The position numbers were made by a program, and so were the translations under genes. From Pyrocephalus nanus (taxonomy: Eukaryota > Chordata > Aves > Passeriformes > Tyrannidae), in assembly GCA_038380795.1 (NCBI GenBank), contig CM076281.1:1860001-1924000 (forward strand): a stretch of 64,000 bases of DNA, read 5' to 3'. Positions 1 to 13,120 of the stretch are shown here, piece by piece; within the stretch, counting starts at the first letter, position 1; every line of letters starts with the position of its first letter. The notes below the pieces were generated by a model. The model saw nothing but the letters and a program-made list of their open reading frames with translations. It did not search any database and had not been told where the DNA came from.

Positions 1-33
1 AAAAAAAAAAAAAAAAAAAAAAAGAGAGAGAGA
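1..33. repeat. A23 run followed by (GA)n
   Basis: Twenty-three A residues followed by five GA steps. It may be the tail of a repeat lying off the left edge; nothing else identifies it. Confidence 0.9.
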
Positions 34-440
34 AAGCAGTAGCAATAATAAAACCAACCCTGGACAAACGTCACCGATGAAAAAAACAAAATGAAAATAT
101 GAGCGTTGCTGCTGGGGCTCTCCTTAGCTCAGAATCCCAGGCTTTACAGCAGGGCTATAATTTTGCAAACTAAGAGGATGAAGTTGGTGTCAAAAGAAGC
201 CAGGCAGGGAAGAGCAGGCTTTTTTTTTTTCCAGAAGGGACCAACACGTGGCTGTTCCTGCCAGACAAAGGCACCCACCTCACAACCACAACCTCTGCAA
301 ATCTGCTCTCCAGAGGACAAGGGGCCACCTGTGGAGATGCTTCCCTTGCAAGACCCCGCCTGGCGAAGCCACCGGGGGATGGCTGGGAGCTCAGAGCAGA
401 AATCCCGCTGTACATCATGAACTCCTTGCGGGGATCAGCT
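34..440. other. Non-coding, nothing recognised
   Basis: Mixed-composition sequence with an 11-T run at 220-230. Short open frames here have no recognisable domain. Confidence 0.6.
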
Positions 441-800
441 CCTCAGAGACATCCCGCACGCTTTTGGGGCGTGGGAAACGGGCGGGCAGGGCCGCCCCGT
501 CCGGGCTGCCGCGTTAATTGTTGTTGGTGTTTATTTAATGAGGTGTGGAGCAGCCTCTAGTGGCGGCCGGGGGACAGTTCGGATTGGAGGGTCCTCGGCT
601 GAGCGGAGAGACTGCGGCCACCCGCTCCTTCCCACAGCCCCACCACCTTCCCCACAGCCCCACCACCTTCCCACCTTCCCCACCATCCTCCCCACCTTAC
701 CAAGCCCCACCACCTCTGATGGTGGCTCTTCAGCTTGCACTTACCCGCTTGGGCAACGCTTGGGGGTTTCATTTAATTAAAGGGCGTGTGAATCGAGAAC
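441..800. promoter_or_regulatory. CpG-rich patch joined to TAAT-rich sequence
   Basis: Positions about 450-615 are unusually rich in CpG for this intergenic region. They are interrupted by an AT-rich core near 512-545 (GTTAATTG, TTTATTTAATG) and followed near 770-785 by TTTAATTAAAG. The mix of CpG and homeodomain-like words resembles a developmental regulatory element. This is a composition-based call; no promoter elements or gene start are visible. Confidence 0.3.
627..712. repeat. C-rich low-complexity repeat (CCCCACCACCTTCC-like)
   Basis: Imperfect short tandem copies of CCCACAGCCCCACCACCTT and shorter CCCACCTT variants. A simple C-rich repeat with no coding value. Confidence 0.75.
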
Positions 801-1861
801 CTTTCATCAAAAGTTGTTGCAGAAACACAGAAATTTGCCCGATTTTGCACTTGGGTTGAATTTGTGGTTGCAGGTTCCACACCCAAGCCAGGCGCCCTCA
901 GACCTTTGTGGTGTTTGTTCCCTTCCTCTTGTCTCTGTGCTTCCTTGAGTTAAATTCACCTCAAGAACTGCTTTATCCTCAAGTTCTTTCACTATGTCCC
1001 AGCACATCCTCACGAGTAGCCAGTGCTTGACCAACCACTTCCACGTCCCACCCCTGTCACTTTTACCCAAGATTGTGTTTCCTGAACTGTGTTACATCCA
1101 ACCTTTCCTGCCACAGCACAAGTTATATCTTTTGGCTTTTCCCTGGCCTGTGATTTGCATTAATTCCTCAGAAAGCCGCTGTCAGTTTTCTTCTCCCTTT
1201 ATTGGCACGGATTCCAATTTTTTAATCTTTGATGGTTTTCCTTTAATTAAACTCATAACTTACCCTAACTATTTCTCTAGTGCAGCCCCAGATTAAAGCA
1301 GACTTTGGCCTCCTGGCCATGAAGTTACCTTCCTCTGTACCACTGCCTTTCCTTTCTGGAAAGCTTCCTTGGATTTGACACCAGCAGGGTCTCTCCATTA
1401 CTGGTCTCCAAAGAGGTTCTCATTTCCCCCAACAGATTTTTCATACATTTTGCCGACTCAGCTTGAAATCCTGAAGGGGCTTTGACATGGACCACATGCT
1501 TTCAGGGTCTTAATTTCTCTGTCACCTCTGCTCAGTTTCCTTCAATATTTCTTCTTTATGCAAAAGGAAATTTGTCTTCCACTTTGGCACCTGCCCTGCC
1601 ACCACCTTCGTGAACGTGAAGGCAAAACTATCAGGGATTCTTTTTTTTATGATTTTCTTTTTCTTTACATAATGTCTATCAATAACTCTCAGCAGCTTTT
1701 ACAGTCTTCCCCTTGCTGATCTATTATTCCTTTGGCCCATGCAACATTCCTTATTTTTCATTATGACCATTTTCTCAGTCTTCCTTTCATTTCCCGTGAC
1801 GGCTCATCTTGTCAGTTCTTCTGCTCCTTGCTTCATTCTGAATTTGTGGTTTCAGGATCAC
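801..1861. other. Intergenic, T-rich, nothing recognised
   Basis: Pyrimidine-rich sequence. No exon with splice signals and a recognisable peptide, no RNA gene and no dispersed repeat was identified. Confidence 0.6.
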
Positions 1862-1965
1862 ATGTTGGCACATCCTTGTTCCTTCCACTACCTCAAGCTG
1901 CTCCAAGCCCCATCCAACCCAGCCTTGAACACTTCCAAGGTTAGGGCAGCCACAGCTTCTCTGGG
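1862..1965 (-). mobile_element. CR1 LINE fragment (3' region, antisense)
   Basis: The stretch reading CTCCAAGCCCCATCCAACC, then a CTTGAACACTTCCA word, then GCCACAGCTTCTCTGG matches the internal 3' part of CR1 as also seen at 12.8 kb in this window. The element runs on the minus strand. Only about 100 bp remain; the terminal 3' repeat is missing. Confidence 0.75.
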
Positions 1966-4328
1966 CCATTTTATACCAAGTATATACATTTACCTTTTTG
2001 ATACATACCTGTATATTTTCCCCTTCCTTACATTTTATTCTGATTTTCTTCCAAGTTCCTTCTTTTTCCCCAAGAATTATTTCTCTGTTCCCCTTCCAGC
2101 TGCACGAGGAAAGGGTTTGGCTCTGTGAATTTGCAATTAGATACCTGAGAGAATAAATAACTCCTTTTTCCAAGAAGCAAACTGCCCTTGCCTATGTAAA
2201 CAAAATCTCTCACTGAGGGCAATTTTAGGTTTGTTTGTTTGTTTGTTTGTTTTTTCTAGCTGAAACTTTCAGTGAAATCTTCTTTGGAAACCCTCTTTTT
2301 TTTCTGTTATCCTCACCTGAATTTCTTATCTCTAGTTTGTAATAGCTGTGACCACCTTAACTCCTACAAAAGTAAGCGCTGAAAAGCCACAGCCCTGAGG
2401 GTCAAATAGAAACGTTCTTTATTTATAGGGAGCACATTTAACTGTCATGCAGTTCCTGCCCATTTTTTTGTGCAAGCATTATTAATAGGTTTCTCCAGCC
2501 ATCTCTGCCTCTGTATGTGCTTGGCATTTGAGGATGAGCAGAACCACCTTGGACACTTTGTGGGACAAGGGAACCAATAAAAAGACATTCATGAAAATGA
2601 CCATATCAAGGGAGATAAAATATCATTATGTGAAATGGATTTGCTGGCACTCCTCACCAAATTTAGCACCTATTAAATTATAGAAACCATTATTCCTCTT
2701 ATACAGAAAAGTCTGAAACTTTCCCTCAAAGATATATTTTATTGTTTTAAGTGGAGCTTAAATGTATTTTTTTTTCCTTGTGATAAATTTCCACATACGA
2801 ATTTTCTTAGCAATACAACAGGTCCTTGCTCTACTAATAATTCTATTGATCAAACAGGACAATACATCCCTTTTTCCTCCAGTGCAGGAATATTTCCCTC
2901 CCAAAGGGATATATCTTGATTTTATTAATAGGACAGCCTGCCTGAAGTAAACCAACTGCTTTTACATAGAAAATACTGCTACACCTCCCAAGCATGATCC
3001 ATCTAAATCCTCTCCCTGTGATTTCCTACCATGTTTTCTAAACCCTGTCTGCTCACCAGCCTTGTCCAGCAGACCCTTGAGGACGGTGAGCACAGGTTGG
3101 TCAGGCTGGAGTCGTAGGAAAGGTTGAGATTGTTCTTTTCACAGAGTGAGCACTTCAGGAAGACCAAGAAGAATTCAGCAAGTCCATAATCAAACTTCCC
3201 CTGGCTGGGCAGGCTGGGTGTGACGAGGCCAAAGGAATCAAACAGAGCAAAATCACACTGAGGGAATGAAGTGTCTGGAAAAGGCTGCCTGGAGAACAAG
3301 GAGCAGATTGGAAGAGCAAGCACCTCAACAAAGGAAGGAAACGTGGCCTTGAGCACAGAACTACAGTGCACTCCCAGGAATACTTCCTGCAGGTGCCTAA
3401 AGGGATCCTGTGCTGCCAATTCCAGGGGATGCTGGCACAGACACACATCCAAGGGGCAAATGTGGAGGGGAAACTCGAGAAAGGCCGATCCCGTTTGATC
3501 ACCGGGCGTGGAAAAAGTGGATGCAACCTCTGCAAACAATTTTTCTCCCCCACCCCACCCCTTCCTTTTTAACATTAAGAAACTTTGAAACACCTGCAGT
3601 GGGAAACAAAAGGTTAATTAAAAAGAACCCCAGTCTTTGCACTAAACTGATTGCTGGGACTCCTGCCAGCCTGGGAAGGTTAAAGAGCTCAAGCATGCGT
3701 GGGCTGCGGGGGGAATGGCTAGAATTTACAGCTAGTTCCCTGGAAAGTCACAGTTCAGCTGTTCTCCCGGAGCAGGTGCTCATGGGAGCGGGCCTGTCCC
3801 TTTCAAAGCGTGAAGATTGATGAAGCCTTCGCTCTCACCAACTGTAAATATACAACCAGCCTTGTCAGAGCAAGTTTGTAACATCACTTGCTGACAGCAA
3901 GAAATTTTTTTTAACCTCCTAAACACACACACACGTACCTACCCCACACAGGCTCAACACACACACAAAAAAGTACTAAAAAACAGGCTTTTCCCAGGAA
4001 ACAGGGGGAAGCCAATAAATAAAATGGTGGGAATGGTGTTTATGTTTTCCCTGGCCAGAGAGGCAATAGATAGAGGATGTACATGGGGTGATTGCATCCT
4101 GTCCTTCACAAAACAAGCAACATCTTCCTTGGGCTGTGCAGTTTGTGGCCAAATGCTCTGGCATTTCAGCAGCAGAGCCAAGATGGGAGCCTGGAGAGCT
4201 GGGATCAGCAGATCCATGAGCTGCCAGCAACTCCTCACAGGACATCCTGTGAGATGATACAGCTAAAAATCACCATTTTACTCTGCCCTGGTGCCTGCTG
4301 GCTGGGGATTTGTAATGGGGTACAGAGA
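1966..4328. other. Intergenic; contains (GTTT)n at 2229-2256
   Basis: Apart from a short GTTT microsatellite at 2229-2256 and a short AC run near 3923-3934, I see no gene or repeat. The 2.6-3.0 kb part is AT-rich. The longest open frame, on the minus strand at 3003-3593, has no recognisable family and reads as a chance frame. Confidence 0.55.
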
Positions 4329-4394
4329 GGAATTATTCCTTATAGATTGGAATTATTTATTCCTTACAGATAGGAATTATTTATTCTTACACTT
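4329..4394. repeat. Tandem repeat, about 24-bp unit, 3 copies
   Basis: Three units begin with GGAATTATT at 4329, 4349 and 4373. The first lacks four bases (20 bp) and the second is 24 bp. Units share GGAATTATTTATTCCTTA. Confidence 0.8.
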
Positions 4395-7300
4395 GATTTA
4401 GTTCCACACACTTGTGTTTAGGTTGGGGTTTTCCAAGAGGAGTGTCCCTCACAGAGGGAACACAGGGAGAACCAGAGAGACAGGGAAAGGGTCAAATGGC
4501 CCAGCAAAGCCATGGGATGGGTACCTGGATCTCATCCTTGGGATGTCCCTTTCTCCTTCCAACGTCATGGATGACACAACCCAAAACACTCCTCTCCTAT
4601 AATTAGTGCTTTCTTCCCTTGAAGGCACCACAGCAGAGGTGAGTCCTCAGAGAGCATTTTCACCCAGAGAAGATTGTCCTTCCTGATTAGCTTGGGATGG
4701 GTGTTCTGTGCCTGGATAATTGGGAAAAAAAGGCTGAACAACACCCTGCAGGCACTGCTGCCTGCTAGGATTGAGGGGAGGTGTGATGGAGGGATCCACT
4801 CCAGCAGGACAGAGGCGGCTGCTTCTCCACAGAGGAAATTATTTCCACTAATAACACTGAGGAGTCGCAGGCAAATCCAGCAGGAAAGAACAGCATTGGC
4901 AAGGCCTCCCCAAGGCCTGTGGAAAGCAGACAGACTGAATTCTCCCCTGACATCAGGGACTGAACTCCTTGGATGGATTGGAAGCAGAATTAATATTCCA
5001 GTGTGAGTTTCTTTACTGTCCTACCCCAGGATTCATTTTTAGCATTGCAGTCAGTTTAACTAAAAGACTTTCAAAACATCCTTTACCCAGTTCTTTCCCA
5101 AGGAAATTCTGTCTGTGTTGTCATTTCTCTAAGGCAAAATTTCAGGGTAATAGAAAATCTTCAGCCTAATTTCCCAAATTTCTTGGGTTTGATGTTACCA
5201 TTGCAGCGTAGTGGGATTAAATTGGCTGTTTTAGGAAACATCAGTGCCTTCCAACCACCTGAAGATTTTTCCACGGAAAATAGTCACATTCTGTTTGGTG
5301 GAGCTTTTTGGTTTGGTTTTGCCCCACTGCTTCTGTTTTCCTGCTTTCTTCTGCTTATTATTAAGAGATTAGCAAGGCTGCCTTTCCCTAGGGCTCAGTA
5401 ATATACATATAATATTCTGCCTTTGGGCAGAAACTGGCCTTGGATGATTCCCTGACATTTTCTACGCATCTAACACAAAGCTCCAGCAGCCCTCCCTTCC
5501 ACACACGGACTTGGCCAGCCTAAAATCCATTTGCATTTCCTTCCAGATGCTTACAGAATGAACACACCGACGACAAACCCACGCCACTCCATGTCTGCAA
5601 ACCATCACCTCCTGAAAAAGGTACTTCCCTCTTTTCAGCAGCAGAAATGTAAGGATCCTGATGAGCAGGCCAGCCACTGGGAACGCTTCCAGGAGCTGTA
5701 AGGAGAAAAAGAGGTAATTTATTGCAAGTGCTAAGAATACATCATATACCTGTGAATACAGGTGACCATCACTTGCTCAGACGACTGGTGCTGTCCTTGG
5801 AGGGAGAAGACCTCGAAGGTCTCTCTACTGGAGTGAGGAGCAAACAGCAAAGCCCTGCCCAGCTTCAGGAGGGGCAGGCACTGACGTGTGGGTGTGTTTG
5901 TGTGTTTTACACTCCTTGGCAGAGCTGAAAAGCCTGAAACACAAAAAAATTCTCAGTAAAATCACATTCGGGTCTTCCCTGAGATCCCAAATGGTTAAAG
6001 CAGTTTTTCCATCAGCTTCATTACTACCCTTCAAACAGCATTGGCATTCACCTCCAGTTTTATTTTGCCTATCCCTCCATTAAACTCTGCCTGCTGATGT
6101 TTCAAATCCGTGGTTATTTGCCTGTTTCTGCCCCATCTCTGTCATCCCCAGATCTCCTCGGCTCCCTTTCTCACTCTGCAGCTGGAGATGCTGGGATTCT
6201 CCCTCTGGAGGGGGGCAGTCAGTGGAGGAGGGGGACATCCCCCCACTTTCACACATGTCTAAACCCCCCCCCCATATCATCAGGGCTGCTCCACAGGGTC
6301 CCTGTTCTTCTTCACACATCTGGGATAGACCTGTCATTACCTGCTCCAGGCTGGCCCCAGCTCCCCCAGAGCCAGAGCTCCTCCAAGCTTCCAGGGGGGT
6401 TTCAGCCAAGCCACATTCCCAGGTATTTCTCAGGAGCCTAAATTAATTGAGCTTTCCAGGCCTTACTGAGGGGCTGCTCCAGTTTTCACCTGCTGAGGAT
6501 CAGACCAAACAACTTGCTTTCCTTTGCCAGTTTTTCCCAAGATGTTACAAAGAGAGCGGCCAAGGAGGAATCACCTCCCATCCCCTCACTCCCTGTTCAG
6601 AACTGGCACAGTGGAGAGGAGGGACAGGACCCTAAATCACTGCTCAGCTCCTGTTCTCCCAGCCTGTCCATCCCACCCAGTGAAACACGGGGCATTAAAA
6701 CTTCTGCAGCAGAGAGGACCTGATTATTTTTATGGAAATTTGCTCCAAGTTCAGAAGTGGATCAATGACAATTTCTTGAGCTGGCTCCGTTTTAAGAACC
6801 AAAATTGACTTCTGGGAGAAGCTGCTTGATTTCCCAGCCTCCCCCCACCAGACAACAGATTATTGCAGGGGGTGTGATGGAATTCCACTCTGAGTAGGGT
6901 CTGGGGCTATTAGACCCCAATATAAAACTCACCTGGGCTCCAAGGAAAACAGCACATACCCCTCCTTGTCACACCTTAGGCCACAGGGAGATGGGAGTAA
7001 ATCCACCTGCTAATATTCAATACACCACACAGATATAAATGGCAGCTCAGAACATAACACAGGAGAGGCTCATTTCGAGCAATTTAGTTCAGCTATTCCT
7101 TTTCTGAGTTCCCCACTTTGCCCTATTTCTATTACCCAACAGTGCCACTTCTTTGCTTTTATATTGTCTTGCTGTCTGCCCATCCCTCTCCTCACTCTCC
7201 TTTCTTTTTATGTTTGAAAATGCTTTTCTTCTACTTCAAAAGTCTTTTACTTTTGGGCAAGTCTCCCTGTTTCCCTCTCAGCCATCACCTGCCAGGTCTC

Positions 7301-7480
7301 AGCATCTTGTCAGGACCACATGGGCAGCAACTCACCAACTTTTTGGCACTGACCCCCTTCCCAGAGCTCCCTCCCCACTCTGAGTGTCTCTTAGCAGGGC
7401 CAAGGGACTGTCACAAACACAACCCCTCTGCTCCTTCACTTAATGTGTTAAAATCACCTCGGGGTCACCAGAGGTAACAA
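4395..7480. other. Intergenic, nothing recognised
   Basis: Mixed sequence with a C10 run at 6264-6273. No exon-like open frame with a known domain and no repeat family identified. Confidence 0.55.
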
Positions 7481-7559
7481 AGATTCAGGCTCTTAATGCA
7501 AATTCCTGGCTCCAGGTTAGCTCAGTGCAGGGCTTTCTGCAAGGCCTCCATAAAGAGGC

Positions 7560-7740
7560 TTTCAATTTAGCTCTAATAGGGAGGTTATTGTATGTTAAAT
7601 AAATACTAATTGATTATTTCATATATATGCATTGAGGGTTAACTGCTATGTAATGAGCTCCTCTCCATTAGTGGGGCTGCTAAACGTCAATTAATATGGG
7701 TTTTATAATCAATTGATATTTAACATGGCCTGACTTCCCT
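7560..7740. promoter_or_regulatory. Candidate enhancer: dense homeodomain sites
   Basis: This AT-rich island contains TAATTGATTA at 7607-7616, which is the TAAT-NN-ATTA form of paired-class homeodomain dimer site. It also holds a perfect palindrome ATCAATTGAT at 7708-7717 and further TAAT or ATTA words on both strands. No open frame or repeat explains the block. Its lying in the probable 5' domain of LHX1 fits a developmental enhancer; that role is inferred. Confidence 0.4.
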
Positions 7741-7744
7741 GTTT

Positions 7745-9430
7745 GGACTTAAAGGGTCATCATTTCCAAAGTGGCCAATGTCGACACTTTCCTTTAAAAA
7801 TTAAAAAAACATCTGTTGGGAGATTTACAACAGGATGGAAAGTTATGAATCTATTAAAAAGCTCAGTGAATCAGCTCTGCAGAACTGGACACTGCAGGGT
7901 TAGTGTGTCCCATACCAAGAGCTGCACACAGCAGAAACATCTGGGAGTGGGAGAGGGGAGCCACATTCCCTCAACTTCTGTGGGACTTGGACTTTGTTTC
8001 TGTCCAGTTGCACTTAAAAACACCCTGGGAATGGGGTATGCAGTGCCCCCTTTGGAAATGGCTGTAAGATAAACATTAGGGACAAGACTTTCAAGGATGA
8101 CCAGGGGATTTAGACACACAGCTTCCATTTATTTTAATAAGCATCATGTCTCTAAATCTCCCACATGCTTTTTAAAGCATCTAATGGCAAAGATTTTATT
8201 CCTTTTGCCTCTCCTTCCCAAATACACACCAATAAATCACGTGCAAGCTGCTCGTGGTGCACACCAGGGAGAAAACAAGGAAGTTTCTAATGAAAAGAGT
8301 GATCATAGCACATTTGCAACCATTATCTGACACTATTTCTTATTTAAATTTCCTTACTGGCAGCTTTGACATGGTTTCCATGATGTGGCAGAGTTTAGCT
8401 TTGGTTGCCAAAAATTCAGGCTGGAAGAGAACATTCATAGAAATCCATTAGACACGGAAGTCTCAGTTGCCATCTCAGAGCTCCTCTTTCAGGTTTGCCC
8501 TCTCTTGTACCCAGCCAGACCCCTGCACCCCAGCAGGCCCCTCCAGAAGATGAAATGCTCTCTAAGTGCTACTATATTCCTAATCAGCAGGGCTGGGTGT
8601 GGGGTGATGGATTCCCATTCCAGCGTTCCCACTCTGGTACCCAACAGCACTAATTACAGGCAACTCCATCACTTTGTCACTGTGGAAAGCAGCTCATCCT
8701 GCTGGAGACAGGTCAGTCCACACAGATTCCCCCAGTGACAGCGACACCAGGGCCTAAACCCCAGGCTAGGTGAGGTCCCCACCTCCCACACGAGCTGAGC
8801 AGGTTTTGTGAGACGTGGGGATGTTGTGAGCAGTAAAGGGTGTGCAGGGCAGGCAGAAGAGTGGCAATGCCTCCTGTCACTGTGCTGCTACAGCGCTAAG
8901 ACAATGGGCTGGGAGCATCAGCAGCGCTCAGGGAGGGTTGTGGTGCAGATAATGAAGAAAGAACAAAGAGGAGGAAGCGGCCGGATCGTGGTTCGAAGAC
9001 TGTAGGCTGATTTATGTCATCTGAGGATCTGGCCCAGTTAGATCTAATTTTAACATCCTTGACAAATTCCCTTCAACGACAAACTGTCAAAAGGGAATCT
9101 TTTCCCCGCCCCTCATCCTTCCATCCCCAGGAGCTGCTCCCTGTGACAACACTGTTCTCCAGCAGTAATTGGCAGTATCATTCCATTATCACTTATTCTC
9201 CAGGCCTGAGCATTCCATTCCTTGCAATTTTCCTGTTGTACAAATTCATGTCTATTAGCTTAACACACGTGCATGGTCGTGCATTTATTCCCCGTGTGTG
9301 TCTGAGGATGGAAACGGGGCCCAAACCTGAAAAGGGTCTTACAAAAAATCCTGAGGAAGCAGAAGAGCTGACGACACATCGCTGGGAGTTGCAGTAGGAG
9401 GTGCCTCTGGCGTCTCCAGCAAACAGTCAC
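7745..9430. other. Intergenic, nothing recognised
   Basis: Mixed composition with no gene or dispersed repeat seen. A GGTTCGAA word near 8991 recalls a tRNA T-loop, but no cloverleaf surrounds it. Confidence 0.55.
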
Positions 9431-9439
9431 AATCCTCCT

Positions 9440-10050
9440 TATGAGCATTTTAAATGGATGATGATCCTAATGAACTTAATAGCATCACTATCCAAGGACA
9501 GCATCAACTCATCGCCGTCCTGCATTCTGCAGAAATAGCTCCTCTTTAGGCAGCGTGCCCCTGCTTTGAGCAGTAATGGTTTTTAAAAGTGTCTTAGCAC
9601 ACAAAGGCAAAATCTTTTTTGAAACAGGGTGGAATTGGTTGGTGATTATCACTGAAAAGCTGGCAGCCACCAGCTAACCTTCTAACAATGAAATATGGGA
9701 ATTTACCTTCATGCTTCAGTGCTTGCTATTCAGCTGTCTACCAGGGTCTAAATCAATGATTCTACACCCTCCACTCAAGGTTTCTCTTTCAAATGCTGCA
9801 GATATGACCTTAAGTTCATCATCTAAACAATGCAGTTCACGTTTAATTTCATTAATCTAAGATCTTCCATAAAATTGCAATATGGCACCATACCTTTCAA
9901 GTACCTTCATTAAAATCCATGTTATTTCTAAATCCTATGCATATCTATGAGGTCATACGGTGTTTTATTAAAATGGATTTTTGAAAGGCTCAGCTCTTTT
10001 ATCACCAATTGTCATAAGGTAGTTTACAATAAAAAAAAAAAATTAAAACT
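9440..10050. promoter_or_regulatory. Candidate regulatory block, AT-rich, repeat-free
   Basis: About 600 bp without repeats or coding signals, with many TAAT/ATTA words (for example near 9464, 9476, 9857 and 9910) and a stretch TCATTAATCTAAGATC near 9849. Long AT-rich unique sequence flanking a homeobox gene is typical of conserved non-coding elements. Only an alignment can confirm it. Confidence 0.35.
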
Positions 10051-11565
10051 AAATCCTCTCCTATCGCTTAGGCAACGAACAGATCAGCTATTTCTGCCAA
10101 TTGCACCCTTCCCTAATTTTTAGCCTTTTACCAAAGATTTTACATTTGGTGGGGAAAGAATAATTACTAAAGCCTCCTTGTTTGTATACTTTCTGCTGTT
10201 TACCATGTCCAGGACCTTACACTTTTGGAATGGATCATCCCACCAAAGCCACTGGACATCATTCCCAAGATCTGCCCCAATTGCCTACAAGGAAGGCATC
10301 ACATTCTCAAACTGCACGTTGGATTTTTTTTTTTTTTTTTGTTATTCTTGGAATAATACACTGGCACAAGTTTATTTTTCTGCTGCATCCCTTTCCTTAC
10401 CTCTTGTCTACATTATATATTCCATGGTATTGGAACAACACTTTAGAAGGCCAGTTGGAGCAGGGACCTCATGACAGTAGATGCCAGTAGCACAAAAGAC
10501 AGATCCTGTCCCCAAAGCCCCCTCTCTCCACACCTCCCACCCATTTAGATCAGAAGATATTCAAAGGAAAGACTTTCCCTCTGCATTTTCTGCTCACAGA
10601 GAGCAAACACAACTTGGGCAGTGAAGTTCTTATCTAATTCAGGCCTATGTGCATAATAATAATAAAAATACGAAGAGCAATGCAAAATAAATGGATTAAT
10701 CCTCTTCCTAATAAATGCACTGAGATCTCCCTCCAGTGCCTGATTCTGCACCCAGCTGCCTTCCTGCACCCCAGACCCTGCAGATTCCAGACCCTCCTCC
10801 AGGCAGCTCATTCCTGACGGGATTATTTCCTGGAACAGGGACTGAATTCATCCTGCCAATACCTGAGCTGTGCTTCACTCTGGGTGTTCTCAGACCCCCC
10901 TGCTGCTTTAATAAGCATCATCACAGCAGGGAGTGAGGGAGGGCTGGGCTCCCTTGGGAAGCCTCTCAGAGGTGGGACTCGTTCTCCCAGCCTTGCACAG
11001 GAGTTGCAGATTCCAGCCCTTTACAGTACTTGCTTTATTCCCCTCCTGCAAGGAAAAGCAAACCAAAGTGCCACCATTTATTGCAAAGCCAACAAAATCC
11101 ACTTCCATAAGAAACCAAAGCAACAAGTTCCTTTGAACAGGGGTGGTTTATTTGTCTCCCTGTGATCTGGGCAGGAAAAATAACCAAAAAGATTGAGAGT
11201 AAAAACCCTCTGGAGTATTGCAGAGCCTCAGGAACATGTGCCACGCTTCAGAGTGACACAGGCACGTGGGCAGGCAGCCTGTGGGGGTGCAGAGGTACCC
11301 AAGATGCTGCTGTGAAACACCCCAACTTTACATTCAGTCCCTACCTATGAGCCAGCAAAGTGGTCCTGCCTTTCCACCCTCCAGCTGGAGCATCCCAGGG
11401 TGTGCCAGGCTCAGTGGGAACAGCTCAGGGATACAGGCAACAATCCCAACCTCCCATGTTTTCCCCAGGCTTCACTGCACTTCAGTTTCTATCAGTAAAT
11501 TCTGCAGGTCTGGAGCCTACTGACACCACCGGAAAGCTCCCTGTGCTTATGGGCTCAGTTTAGAC
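10051..11565. other. Intergenic, nothing recognised
   Basis: A long T-run lies near 10323-10340. No exon, RNA gene or dispersed repeat identified. Confidence 0.55.
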
Positions 11566-12215
11566 CTCCAACATTAAATAATTGCAAGTGAGGCCGAGTT
11601 GGAGCAACCACTGCTCCCTCCTTAATTAAAATTGCCACTTAAACCTGAGTTCAGCACCCGCTCTATCGATCTCTTCTGGAAAAAAATCCGCCCCTTCCAT
11701 TCATGCCAAACCAAACCAGATCCCTGGCAAAATCTGACCCGAACATCTGAGCTCTGAGATTTTTCCTGAAGGCAAAGAGGACAAAAATGACGACATCTGA
11801 GAAGAAACATTGCAAAACATTTCCATCTCCCGTGCAAAATATTAACATCCCGAAGAGACAAAGCTGTCCCGAGGCCCTGCCCTCACCCTCTGCCAGCAAG
11901 GGACACTGAGACGCTGCTATTGAGATGTCATTTGTGACAAACCTTCCACAGTTAGTGTTGCTTGATGGCTCCAACCTCGCCTTCCTTCATCCTTTCCATA
12001 AGAGCCCGCCCCGGCTGCAGCGCCGCGCTCACGGTGCAACATTACTCTGAGGAAGCAATTACAGCGAGCAGAAGCAAGGAACTAAAGACAGGTCACCTAA
12101 ATGAACTGAGGGGAAAAAAGTACATGAGAAAACAAGAAAATGTCTTCATCACTTTTCAGGCTTCAAATTGGAAAAACAGGGATCAATACGGCAGAACTTC
12201 ATTTAATGGTGTGAA
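11566..12215. promoter_or_regulatory. Candidate regulatory block
   Basis: Repeat-free unique sequence with NKX-type (CCACTTAA near 11635), TTAATTAAAA (near 11621) and CpG-containing words (near 12005-12032). No reading frame of note. The call rests on composition and motif density only. Confidence 0.25.
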
Positions 12216-12757
12216 AAACAATCCACCCCGAGACAGGCAGGAATCACTTACTGCAAAACAAACAGGCCAATTAGGGCTGGGCAGGGCGCAGTGGGATGGT
12301 GGTGCTGGAGCCATTCCTCCAGCCTCAGCTGCCCAAGGCGTGGGCACAAGGGATGGAGGCACCCAAGGAGGATGGTCCGAGGCCACAAGGCAAAATATCC
12401 CCCCAAATGGGCCATATGACCGTGGTTTGCTGCTTTTTCTCCCCTAATTTTTTCCCCCCACGCTACTTCCCTTTACGTTTTATCAGATCACTGAAATGTT
12501 GTGCAGCGCTGGTTGATGCAAACACTGACTCCTGGGCTGGGAGGTGGGGACACAACAGCACCTCTTGCTCTGTCCCCCAGCACAGTGAGGAGGAGGAGGA
12601 TGGTGCTGAACCTTGGCTTTACGTTGTCCACGATGCTGGAGATGTGCAGGAGAACATCTTAACCACGGCTGCCACCACCATTCCTCATGGGAAGCAGCAG
12701 ACTCTGCAGAGCCACACTCCCCATCCTCTCTGTATCCTTCCTCAAGGCTTGGTCCGG
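12216..12757. other. Intergenic, nothing recognised
   Basis: GC-richer sequence between a candidate regulatory block and a CR1 copy. Open frames run into the CR1 and are not genes. Confidence 0.55.
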
Positions 12758-13120
12758 CACAGAATCACAGAATGTTCTGGGTTGGAAGGAACCATTATAA
12801 AGATTTTGTTCCAACCCTCCCATCATGGGCAGGGACACCTCCCACCAGCCCAGGTTGCTCCAAGCCCTGTCCAACCTGGCCTTGGACACTTCCAGGGATG
12901 GGGCAGCCACAGCTTCTCTGCCCAACCTGTGCCAGGGCCTGCCCACCCTCACAGGGAAGAATTCCTTCCCAATATCCCATCTATCCCTGCCCCTCTGGCA
13001 TTTTGAAGCCATTCCCTTGTCCTGGCACTCCAGGCCCTTGTAAGCAGTCCCTCTCCATGTTTCTTGTCAGCTCCCTTCGGGTACTTGCAGGCCACAATCA
13101 GCTCACCCCAAAGCCTTCGT
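12758..13120 (-). mobile_element. CR1 LINE, 5'-truncated 3' end
   Basis: It begins with CACAGAATCACAGAATG, the reverse complement of the CR1 3' terminal repeat. It then reads through the typical GGTTGGAAGG, TTCCAACC, CTGTCCAACCTGGCCTTG and GCCACAGCTTCTCTG words. The longest CR1 copy in the window at about 360 bp, non-autonomous and dead. Confidence 0.92.

Noticed and set aside
8930..9010. Possible tRNA (GGTTCGAA word)
   Set aside because: No acceptor stem, D-loop or anticodon arm could be paired around it.
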